The position numbers and the translations under genes were made by a program. Of a stretch of DNA of 64,000 bases, positions 54,614 through 64,000 are shown piece by piece. The stretch spans positions 930,001 to 994,000 of the forward strand of contig BDSL01000022.1 of assembly GCA_003116995.1 (NCBI GenBank). Direction: 5' to 3'. The first letter of the stretch is position 1, and the number at the start of each line of letters is the position of its first letter. Under the pieces are notes generated by a model. That model had not been told where the DNA came from. It made no database searches and was given only the letters and a program-made list of their open reading frames with translations. The DNA comes from Yamagishiella unicocca (taxonomy: Eukaryota; Chlorophyta; Chlorophyceae; Chlamydomonadales; Volvocaceae).

Positions 54614-57097
54614 GCTTGTGAAGACCGGGCCACCCGGAGGCCAGCCGGGCGGCGATGGCCACGTAAGGTAGCGGGCCCGAGCGCTTAATCACGTTTCAGA
54701 AGTATTGTCAAGAAACAGTTATGGTTGTGGCAGGCTTTACTTGTTTCCGACCCCTACTGCAAGTTATTCCTAATTTGCGTACTGTAATAGGACCCACGGG
54801 AACAGTGTTACAATTGTAGGTTAATATAGACAACAATTTTGTAATGTAAAATACAATAGCAATCGGAATAATGTGTGAACTGGCAATATTGGTGCCAACT
54901 ATCCCATGCCGACACGGCCAGCCTCCGATCTTACCATAGCCAGAGCAGGACCGTTGACACGCTTTCCATAGTGTCCGAAGTCGTGATATTGAACCTGCCA
55001 ACCACCCATGCTATCCGTGCGGGCGGCGGGGTGTAAGGCAACCCGCAGTAGCGAACCCCCAAAAATCGGCTCACGCATTTCCCCCCTTGCCTTACTCAAT
55101 TCCGTGGTGTGCGACGAGCGGTTGAGGCCGGTTGCGTGACAGCTCGGGCGACAAGGGGTGATGTGAGCGCACGCTAGTTAGCGAGCGACTAGCATAGGCT
55201 ATCCGTGGCTACCTTACCCTAGCCACACTGAGCCACAACAGGGAGTCTCGCATCCGCAGCCCTTATTTGCACTCCGTAACCTTCTCTCGTCGTGCCAAGT
55301 GCAATTATTGTTGGGTGGTACAACAGCGGCAACGGGGGAATACCGTCTTTGGGTTGAGTCTCGGCAAACCACCGCCATCCTCAGGTTTCATCCGGGGGAA
55401 GGGAGGCCACCGGCTCCAGTTTGTACGAGTTACGGCGTGCCTGCTGCGCCACCTGGTCTCGGAGCTCCCTCGCACCGCGCGCCTCCGCCGCGCCAGCAGC
55501 CTCAGCGTCTGTGGGGGCGGCGCTGAACCGATTCAGGGCCGCTGTGGTGCAATGTGGTGCTGCCCGCCGGGGAGTGAATGCAGCCCGCGTACCGGGCCGC
55601 CGATGGCTTCACGTGAGTTCGCGGCTTCGGAATCCTGCCTGCTATTCGATGCAAGGCTGCACCTTCCTCTCCTTCCCGTGTATCGCTTTCATGCGGACGC
55701 GTCCTCCCTGCAACAGCTGCAACACAAGGCATGTTCGACGAATGTAGGAGAAAGTCGAAATGAAGGACTTGGCAGCAGGCTCCCCAACCCAGCCGGCACC
55801 AACGCCGTGAGCGTGGTGAGCGGAGGGTTTGTGAGGAAAGCCCGAGCTGAGCCTGAGTGGAGGGAAGGACGCGATTGGTCGAGTACCGGTATCAAGGACA
55901 GCATTGCGAGATCGCGTGGCGGGATGTTTGGGGGATGTTGCCGTGGCCTCCGCATCCTTCTGTCAGGCAGTAGTACTTGCTGCCGCCAGTGGATGTGGCA
56001 TCCGCATCCTTCTGCCAGGCACTAGTACTTATTGCAGTGGTTTTGAGTGTGTTCCAGACCAAAAGGTGGAACCATCGGGCACTTCAGGTGATAAGCAGCC
56101 GCTCCCAAGCAAGGGCGGCCCTGCTGGGCCCTGCCGCCAGTTTACATAAGGCCCGAGCACAGATCGTTCCTTCGGCTTAAGTTCTGTTATCTTGATAAAT
56201 CGTTATAGCTGTGGACCGGCGAGTAGGGGCCCGCGGTTACCCTAAAAACCGGAAACCACGCAAAACCCTTGAAAACCGTACGTGCCCCGTCGTGCCGGTT
56301 TGCAAAACGCGTACACCCAACAAAACACAACCCCACCAAATTAACCGCAAAACGCAGCTTGCTCTATCGACCAGGCGATGAGAATGGCGGGCGGCTGCTA
56401 GCTTATCCTGCGCTCCGGCCGCTCCTGGCCGCTCCGGCGTGTGCATGATGCCCAATCATACATGACCCCCAGGCCACGTTTCACCCATGGACTCCACCCC
56501 CGTTATTCCATTACGGTGGCTGATAATGGCATGTTGCAATCATGTTTCGTGAAAAGCGCCAGCTGCTTGCCGGTTGCCCCCGATTGCCGTGCAGTTGGGC
56601 CCGAACCGATTCGCGAGGTTTTAGGTTTGGTTCTTTCCCAGTAACCTGTTATACAAGACCGCCGCAATGGTTGCCGGTGGAGCGAATGCTAAGTGGTTAT
56701 CCATATTATCGCGAGTGTAACTTATTGGGCCGACTCGCTTGCAGTATAAATGTTATTAAACCTGTGCTTAAAAACATCGCTGAAAACTGTGCAGTTCTTC
56801 CTCAATTATGGATGCGACCTATGGAAGCGGTAATTACCGGTAGTCGCTATTATCTCTAGGCGCCGACTCGCTCGCAATACACGCCAAACGTGATAAATTA
56901 ACCAACTGATTGATAATGCGTAATTATCCTACGTAAAAGTTACGGGGCTAGCCTGGCGGCGGCAAGATATGGTTTAAACCTTTTGGAATCAGCCACTTCA
57001 TTATTGAGGCAGCTTTACCCAATGTCGATGGTGTCGCTGTTCTAAATGCTACCTGGCAGCCGGCCTAGAAAGGCGCAGAGGGCGTCCTGTGGCCGCG
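54614..57097. other. 2.5-kb divergent intergenic region between DDX41 and sulfotransferase copy 2
   Basis: Holds the promoters of two diverging genes. Two AT-richer islands (about 54680-54900 and 56640-57000). A 318-nt frame at 56542-56859 and a 759-nt frame at 55267-56025 have no recognisable similarity. A two-copy ~55-bp direct repeat (CCGCATCCTTCTG...GTAGTACTT) is at 55946-56030. No gene called. Confidence 0.5.
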
Positions 57098-60000
57098 ATG
57101 ACAGCTAGCCTGTCGCCAGTGCTTATCGCAGTGCTGCTGGCGCTGGGCCATACGGTGGCCATCCGATTGCCAGCCGTCAACAGCAACGCCAACAGCCGCC
57201 AAGCCCTTGCAGCGGAGGTTGAGGCAGAAGCCATCCCCGCCGACGATGCCGGCGATCAAAACGGCGTCCTCTCCAAGCTTCAAGCCGTCTTATTCGGGAA
57301 ATTCGCGGACTGGGACAACACTGATAACGCTACGCCTGACGGCGACGAGTTCGGCGATGCGCACGGTCCTGCCGTCCCCGAGGCCGGGGTTGTGTCTGAG
57401 GAGCAGCAGTTATTGTTCGAGCTACAGCAAGTTTTGGCTGTGGCACAGAAGCTGTTGCACGCAGTCGGATGCCCTGAAGGGAATGGGACAAAGAGGGGGC
57501 CCGACTGTCCTCGCCCCGCGCCCGAGCTGCTGCAGGGCGCCAGCTCGGCCTTCCTGAGCTCCATCCTGCTGCAGTACCCCCAGGGGCCCACCTCGCCGGA
57601 CGACCTGGCGGCCTGGGCCTCCACCTCGCTGGCCTTCCTGGAGGCACACCACCGGGCGCAGCGGCAGCAGCGAGCAGCGGTGGCAGCTGCTTCGGCCGCC
57701 GCAGAGGCGGAGGAGCACTGGGAGGAGGAAGACGGGGGTACTGAAGGCGTAGCAGGCAGCCAGGACAATAACGAGAAGGAGCGGCGCCAGCGGCGGCTTA
57801 GCGCTCGCGAGGCCTCCGAACTCAGTGGGGCCCGTAACACGCACGTAGTTGGAGCGACCTCCAGCGGTGACACCAAACGCAACAGCCGTAACAGCCGTAA
57901 CAGCAGTGACAGCAGTAACAGCAGTAACAGCAGTAACAGCAATAACAGTAGGAGCAGCAGAAGCAGCAGTAACCACAGTAACCGCAGAAGCAGCAGTAGC
58001 AGCAGCAGTAGCAGCAGGAGGAGAAGACGCGCCAAGGATAGCTCCGCCTCCAGAAGCCTGCCCACACACGCGGTCATGGACGTTGGCGGTTTACCGTTGG
58101 TACGGCGCGTGCTCATGGCGCAGCTGTTGATGAGCTGGCTGGAGCCCCTGCAGCAGGAGTTGCCGTACTTGCAGTCGGCGGGGGAGGCACTGTCGCAGCT
58201 GATAACCAAGGTGGGTTGGGTGGGTGGGTCGTGTGGGCGGGTCGTGTGTCCTACGAATGGTGGTGGTGGGGGGGGGAGATTGCACAACAGGCAAACCCTA
58301 GGCAACACGGGATGGCGAGGGCGTCGGGCGGCGCCCGCCCCAGTGACCATGTTGCGGAGGCCGGGGGTTTGTACGGGGCGGTGTACGAAGTTGACGGTTA
58401 GAAGTTGCGTCCTCTCAGCAGCTGCGGGACACCACCAAGTGGCAATCGTAGTACGGCACTGCTGGAAGGAGTTTGTGGGGCCACGTGGGTATCGGGTGTC
58501 GGCGTTAAGGTGTGGTCGTGTTGTGGGCACACACACGTGTTGCCCTCCCTGGACGCCCGGGGTATCTGGCGGCCTGTCACGTCGTACCTCTCACGGATAT
58601 CCTCCCTGAAGGCCAGGGGCATCTGGCGGCCTGTCGTACCCCTCCTCAAGCTCACGTGCCACGGCCTCCCCTCCTCTCATTAAACCATCACCTGCGTCCC
58701 CAACGTGTGTGTCGTATAGCTGTACGAGATGCACGTGGAGTCTGTCGTGGATCGCGCCGCCCTAGAATACTTCCACATCTCGAAGGCGGGCGGCACCAGC
58801 TGGACGGCGGCAGCGAGTGAGTCCCCGGCTGAAACTGCCTGCCGTTACCCTTGTTGATCGCCAACCGCTGAAACTGCAGACCGTTATTCTGGTTGGTTGC
58901 CAACCGCTGAAACTAGGGCATGATCGCCGACAGCTCAAACCACCTTTCTTCAACGGCGGCTATCGGGATCCGGAGCTCTCGTGTCACGTAGTTGTACTCC
59001 AGGGAGGGGAGGGGAGGGGATGTTTCCAGTCTGCTGCTGCCCGCCAGCCTGTCCACCGCAGCGGCAGCGCCACTACCCACCTTCCTGCCTACCTGTCTGT
59101 ACGACCATCACGCAGCTCCCTCTTAACCGCTCCCAAGCGTAATGCCACCGGGTTGCTGACTCCCGTCGCCCCGCGCTTCCCCCTTTTCCTTTCATCGATG
59201 ACGGACATGGACCGCTGTTGTCGAATGATCCACCCTCCACACAACACGCGCCACCCAGAGGCCAACCGCTGCAGCGTGCCGCACGCCAAGGCCTCCCGCA
59301 CGCCGGAGTTCGACGACGACTGCCGCTGGTTCGTCCCCAGCGTGCTCACCAAGCTGGGCATGACGAAGGGGGAGGCGGCCAGTTCACTGTGAGCGAGGGC
59401 TGCGGGTGCGGCGCGGTGTTGTGGGTCGCGTTGTGTGCGTGTTTCGTTGTGTCGGAGCCGCGACTGGGAAGGTGATGAAGCTCCGCCGTCACTGCCAGGG
59501 AGCGGGGCACCTAGCGAGGGAGCCCACGCAAGACAGCAGGCAGCAGGCGCGCATCCACACTCGGAAAGCACGCCCACAGGCCACGGGTGCGGGTGCGGGC
59601 GTGTGGGCCCTCCCTGGAGGCGAAGGCGTCTCTTGTCCGCCGCAAGCGCTGCTTCAGGCCGAGCTGCTTCAGGCCGAGCTGACGTGTCGTCAGGTTGAGT
59701 TGACATGTCTTTAACTCGAGCTGACGTGTCTTGAGGGTCGAGCTGACGTGTCTTACGGGTCGAGCTGACGTGCTCTTGAGAGTCGAGCTGACGTGTCTTG
59801 AGGGTCGAGCTGACGTGTCATGAGGGCAGAGGTGACGTGTCATGAGGGTCGAGCTGACGTGTCTTGAGGGTCAGCTGACGTGTCTTGAAATCGAGCTGAC
59901 GTGTCATGAGGGTGGAGCTGACGTATCGTGAAGGTCGAGCTGACGTGCCTTGAGGGTCGACCTGACGTGTCTTGAAATCGAGCTGACGTGTCTTGAAATC

Positions 60001-62805
60001 GAGCTGACGTGCCTTGAGGGTCGAGCTGACGTGTCTTGAGATCGAGCTGACGTGTCTTCAGGTCGAGCCCGGTGCGTGTTCGCGTGGGTTTGATGCCGCC
60101 CAGTGTCGTCCCTTCGTGCGGTGACACCTACTTCACCCCGCTCGGCTCACGGCCTCCCCTCCACCCCTCCCACCCCTCCCACCCCTTCCCGACCCCACGC
60201 GACCCAGGGTTTGCCCGCGGTACGGCATCGTGGAGCGGCGTTCTGTCGTACGGGACTGCGCGAAGCGGCTGGAGCACTTTCGGCGCGTGGGCCTCCACTA
60301 CACCTCCAATGAATACACGCTGCACGGCGGTCACAGCAACATGTACGACACGCACATCTGCTCGCAGTTCGTCAATGTGGTCACCATCAGGTGGGGGCGG
60401 GGCGGGTTCTAGGGGGATCCAGGGCGAGTTCCTGGGGGGTACAGGCGGGATCCAGGCGGGCTTCAGGGGGGATCCAGGGTGAGTTCCAGGGGAGATCCAG
60501 GCGGGTTACAGAGGGATCCAGGCGGGATCCAGGCGGGCTTCAGGGGGGCTTCAGGGCAGTCGCATGGCCGGGGTACTGGGACCTCTCGGTAGTTCCTCAT
60601 ATCGATCCCGATGCAGCTGTGTTGCGCCACCTGGCCGGGTGACATGTGCCGGGAGTGTGGTGGTGTGCAGGGAGCCGCTGGGCCGCCTGGTCAGCAACCT
60701 CAAGTACATACTGGTGCAGCTCAAGAAGGACAGGCACATACGGAAGGGCCGCTTCGAGCCCGCCTTTTGCAACGCGAGCAAGAGCGACTGGGAGAGGTTC
60801 GCGCCGCCCGTGGTCGACAATTACAACATCAGGTGGGTGGGTGGTTGGGGGAGCGGTTAGTCGTAAGTGTGTCCTCCATGTGACACGTGCACGAGATACC
60901 CCCCCCCGGGTCACCCCCCGTATCTCCTTTCCAAAGGTAACGATCGGTCTCCGGGATGGGTATGGGCTGGGCCGTCTCCAGCCTTCGGTGCATCCCGCTC
61001 GCCATCCCAGTTCTCTGCTTTGCACTCCATAATATAGTCCACTTTTTCTTCTTCTTCACTGCACCCACCGTCGTCGCGTCCGTGTGTGTCGCATGCGCGC
61101 GTCTCCCGGTGTCCGAAGGCTATGCACACGCTACATTTCCCCGGTCGCGTTACCGGGTCTATTATTGTAACCCCCGGGTCACCGACAATCGGTACGAGCG
61201 GCAAAAAGTGAAACCCGCGGACACCCGCGGCTGCGCCCCCGCGCCTGCCCAGGACCCTGGTGGGTGAGCGGGGCTTCAACACGGAGCTGTACGGCATCGG
61301 GGAGGCGCACGAGGCGCTGGCAAAGGCGCTGCTGCTGCAGTTTGACCTGGTTCTGGATCTCAATTCCGGACCCACGGCAGCGGACCTGGTCATGCGGTCG
61401 GGGCTGGGCTGGAACACCACGCTCGCCGAGGTGGGTGGCTTAGCGGGGTGCAGGGGGTGGGGACATTGGGGATGGAGGGGAAACCCATGACCCAACAAAA
61501 AAGGGACCTTGAGGGTGGAGAGAAACCCGTGACCGGACAAATGAGGGACCTTGGGGATGGCGGGGAAACCCGTGAACCAACAGAAGAGAGAAAAACACAG
61601 AGGCCAGGGATGTAGTGGGTTGGAGCCCGGGGGAACACCTTGAGTTGCTTTCGGAACATGTTGCCGTACTAACTGGTTGGCTTGGCCGCCAGTCACGCTT
61701 TGTAAAAAACTTCGACTTGCCTCAGCCGCTCAGGGCTGCTCGTGGCATCCTCGTGTACTGAGGCCTGGCCGGTTCGCATTCCCTCGTCCCGCTGCCTAGT
61801 CACGTGCCGCCTTACAAACCCGTACCCAACGTACGAAGAGGTGTCAAGCGACGGCCTCTCCTCCCTCTCCCCCGAGCCCCGCCCCACGCGCTGCCTGACG
61901 TACGCTGCTACCTCCTGCCTGACATACGCTGCTACCTCCTGCCTGACATACGCTGCTACCTCCTGCCTGCCACACACTGCTACCTCCTGCCTGCCACACG
62001 CTGCTACCTCCTGCCTGCCACACACTGCTACCTCCTGCCTGCCACACACTGCTACCTCCTGCCTGACAGGTCCACATCTGGACATCTGAGCTGCTGGCTC
62101 ACCGGTCCGGCCTCAACTTCGACACGTGCCCCCTGGGGGATATCCAGCCCTTCCTGGAGCGGCAGAAGCCGGATCAGCGGTGGTATAGGTACGCGGCAGT
62201 TATTGGGGCGGTTGGACAGAAGGCCTGGGGCGACCCAGATCGGAACCGTCACCATGAGGCAGCAATGGTTTGTTGGTTGGCAGTTGGCGAGTCGGTTGAA
62301 CCGGGGGTTTCCCTGGGCAGAGTGGACGGGATGATTGATGATCGGTGGGTGCTCGACTCACGGCTCCCGCCTCATGCCAACCATTTATTCAGCCTGATGT
62401 CAACCAACTTACATCTGATGCCAACCAACTTGCGTAGCCATCGCTCTTGCCCTTGGAGCAACCAACTCGAATGGCACCCGTGCCCTTCTGCGTGGGGCCG
62501 CTACACCCCAGCCCCTCTCCCCTCCCTCTCCCCTCCCTCTTCCCTCCCCTCCCCCCTCCCCCCTCCCCCCTCTCACCTTTCCCAACTCCCTCCCTTTGCC
62601 CTCCCGTCCCCTTCCCAACAGCTTCGGCCGCGCTCTGAGCCACCTGGACGAGCTCTTCTTGTCCATGGCGGTGCAGCTGGGGCTGCGGCCCTGGCCGTCC
62701 GACTGGAAGGAGCGGAAGCTGGGGCCGCCGCCGGACGATGGCACCACGTACACGGATTGCGGCCTGGTGGGGATGGTCCCGCTGTGGCTGCAGCCGGGAG
62801 CCTAG
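57098..62805 (+). CDS. sulfotransferase-like secretory protein, copy 2
   Basis: Inverted paralogue of the gene at 35677-41749. Exons: 57098-58210, 58720-58816, 59259-59388, 60208-60390, 60671-60832, 61253-61430, 62070-62188, 62622-62805; 721 residues. Start is the ATG of MTASLSPVLIAVLLALGHTV, a signal peptide. Exon 1 shares ELLQGASSAFLSSILLQYPQ and LPLVRRVLMAQLLMSWLEP with copy 1, but the intervening linker is Ser/Asn/Arg-rich instead of Glu/Asp-rich. Sulfate-donor motifs are intact: YFHISKAGGTSW (about residues 388-399) and NVVTIREPLGRLVSN (about 501-517). Exons 2, 3, 4, 6 and 7 have exactly the same lengths as in copy 1 (97, 130, 183, 178, 119 nt) and all intron phases agree. Likely PAPS-dependent Golgi sulfotransferase; acceptor unknown. 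Called with the same caution as copy 1. Confidence 0.77.
59662..60066 (+). repeat. ~21-bp minisatellite
   Basis: GTCGAGCTGACGTGTCTTGA type unit, about 17 imperfect copies, in sulfotransferase-2 intron 59389-60207. Confidence 0.9.
60921..61101 (+). mobile_element. element Y, copy 2
   Basis: Second copy, in intron 60833-61252 of sulfotransferase copy 2, followed by a C module at 61118-61175. Same strand in the window although the two host genes have opposite orientation. Confidence 0.65.
61895..62067 (+). repeat. 24-bp minisatellite ending at a splice acceptor
   Basis: CTGCTACCTCCTGCCTGACA type unit, about seven copies, running into the acceptor at 62069. The last unit supplies the GACAG acceptor. 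Confidence 0.85.
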
Positions 62806-64000
62806 GACAAGCGTGGGGATGTGATGCCCAGGGCGCGGGAGGACGTAAAGTTGGAATTCAGATGCGGATCTCGCCTGCTGATCCGCGACGCGGAAATTAC
62901 GAGGCTTGTTAACTGCACGTACAGGTGTTGCTGTGTACTGCATCGGAGCGTAATGACTTATTGACTGCACGTACAGGTGTTGCGATGTACGTCGGACTTG
63001 ATAGGCGCATAGGCAGGCAAGCAGGCCAGCTGGGGGCGTTCATAACTAGCAGGGTAGCTAGGTGGGTATGTTGGGTGGCTAGGTAAGGCGGGCAGCAGCA
63101 ACAGCAGCTGGGGCCGCACGCATCCGAACGAAGCGAGCTGGGATGAAAGGATATGAGGCACGGGAGGCCCTGGAAGCCCTGGACTGCTTAATATTTTACG
63201 ACTGTTGGAAAGGCGAGAGCTTGTGGTGATGCCAGCGTTCGGCTACCGCCGCAACGAACGGAAGCGTTTAAGTGCAACTCGATCGTTAGCAATGGCTGAA
63301 GGCCCCAACGTTTTACAAGTGGTTTCGCACCTAGGAGTTGTGAGGGATGCCACGGCAAAAGACTGGCGCCATGCAGGCAAGAGGAGGCACCAACCTGGGC
63401 GTCCCTAACCCTAACTATCCACGTCGATCCTGATCCCGGGTCCGTGGCGAGGACGAAGCTTGAGCATTTCCATAAGAGCGAAACGATAGCCGCAGCCCGT
63501 CCAGGAGTATGCGGAGACCACAACGGCGTAGTAATCGCGCGACTAACAGCGACGTTGAAGTAAGTAACCGTATGATGTACATGTAATGACATGGTCATGC
63601 GTTAATCCCTACTAGGCGCACAGTCAACGTCAAGCGACACATTACGACCCTGCGGTGGTGCCAATTTGCATTCATCCTTCGGCAAGCTCTGAGCCTAAAG
63701 GACAAAGCCGATCTTGCGCACCGCATACAGTGGACGGTTGCGGTCACGGTTGCAAACTCCGCGTTTCCAAGCGCCTCCTCCTCGAGTAGCGGCGGCTCCA
63801 AGCGCCTCTCCGCCAGCGACGATGACGGTGACGGTGGCCAACTCTAGTCCCATTCGTATTCCGCGGCCGCGTCCTCCGCCCCTGCCGTCGCCTGGCACAC
63901 CGCCGCCGCCTCCTCCTCCGCCCCCGCCACCGCCGCCGCCTGGCACGGCGCCGTTATCGGCGCGACCATTGCTATTCCTGTATATGTATTAATTTAAAGT
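62806..64000. other. 3' flank of sulfotransferase copy 2 and right edge of the window
   Basis: No confident gene. Near the right end a plus-strand frame (63714-63992) is proline-rich because of a CCG/CCT microsatellite at about 63880-63945; I cannot tell whether it is a first exon of a further gene. Confidence 0.45.
63582..63586 (+). terminator. putative TGTAA polyadenylation signal of sulfotransferase copy 2
   Basis: TGTAA about 780 nt after the stop at 62805; no earlier one was noticed. Confidence 0.3.

Noticed and set aside
55267..56025. 252-codon plus-strand open frame in the DDX41/sulfotransferase-2 spacer
   Set aside because: No recognisable similarity and it crosses a direct repeat; not enough to call a gene.
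57280..58536. 418-codon minus-strand open frame opposite sulfotransferase copy 2 exon 1
   Set aside because: Leucine runs come from the antisense of Ser/Asn repeats; the plus frame carries the signal peptide and paralogue similarity.
59662..60066. Regular repeats that could suggest a CRISPR array
   Set aside because: Units are contiguous with no unique spacers and lie in a eukaryotic intron; ordinary minisatellite.
63714..63992. Proline-rich open frame at the right edge
   Set aside because: Driven by a CCG/CCT microsatellite; ends at a stop with no donor or similarity, so left as unassigned.

Overview
The window looks like nuclear DNA of a chlamydomonadalean (volvocine-type) green alga. The evidence is: GC-rich coding sequence with G/C in most third positions; many short exons with GTG-type donors and C-rich acceptors; interstitial runs of TTTTAGGG, the telomere repeat of this group; TGTAA polyadenylation-type signals; and abundant minisatellites. 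The genus cannot be told from the sequence. All exon models below were built by hand from protein similarity, splice sites and reading-frame phase. They are internally consistent (every join keeps frame) but have no transcript support.

Layout. 376-8443 (+): 3' part of a GNOM/GBF1-type ARF-GEF gene, 15 exons, running in from the left edge without its Sec7 domain. 9889-23516 (+): large receptor-like Ser/Thr kinase with signal peptide, ectodomain, N-glycosylation-rich stalk, one membrane span and a TKL-like kinase domain. 25238-30334 (-): WLM-domain DNA-protein crosslink protease of the WSS1 type with two SUMO-interacting motifs. 31481-32378 (-): NDUFA8-like mitochondrial complex I subunit. 35677-41749 (-) and 57098-62805 (+): two paralogous secretory-pathway sulfotransferase-like genes in inverted orientation, sharing intron phases and near-identical tracts. 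44004-54613 (-): DDX41/RH35 DEAD-box helicase with a C-terminal zinc knuckle, 18 exons, lying between the two paralogues. The genes are functionally unrelated: vesicle traffic, cell-surface signalling, DNA repair, respiration, sulfation, RNA processing.

The most unusual feature is inside the introns. A small set of dispersed modules of about 40-100 bp (called A-E here) recurs in introns of most of these unrelated genes. In the great majority of copies the orientation follows the host transcript: forward just inside donors, reverse-complemented just inside acceptors. They share an AACCG(T/G)TT core, so the two ends of an intron are partly complementary. Longer elements of 200-400 bp carry the same modules. 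This resembles an introner-like or MITE-derived family of intron-forming elements and is the leading candidate for something undescribed. Other points of interest: tandem repeats that duplicate a 5' splice site in two genes, an 876-nt stop-free in-frame candidate intron inside the kinase domain, an almost perfect 29-bp hairpin in a GNOM intron, and gene-conversion-like tracts between the sulfotransferase paralogues.
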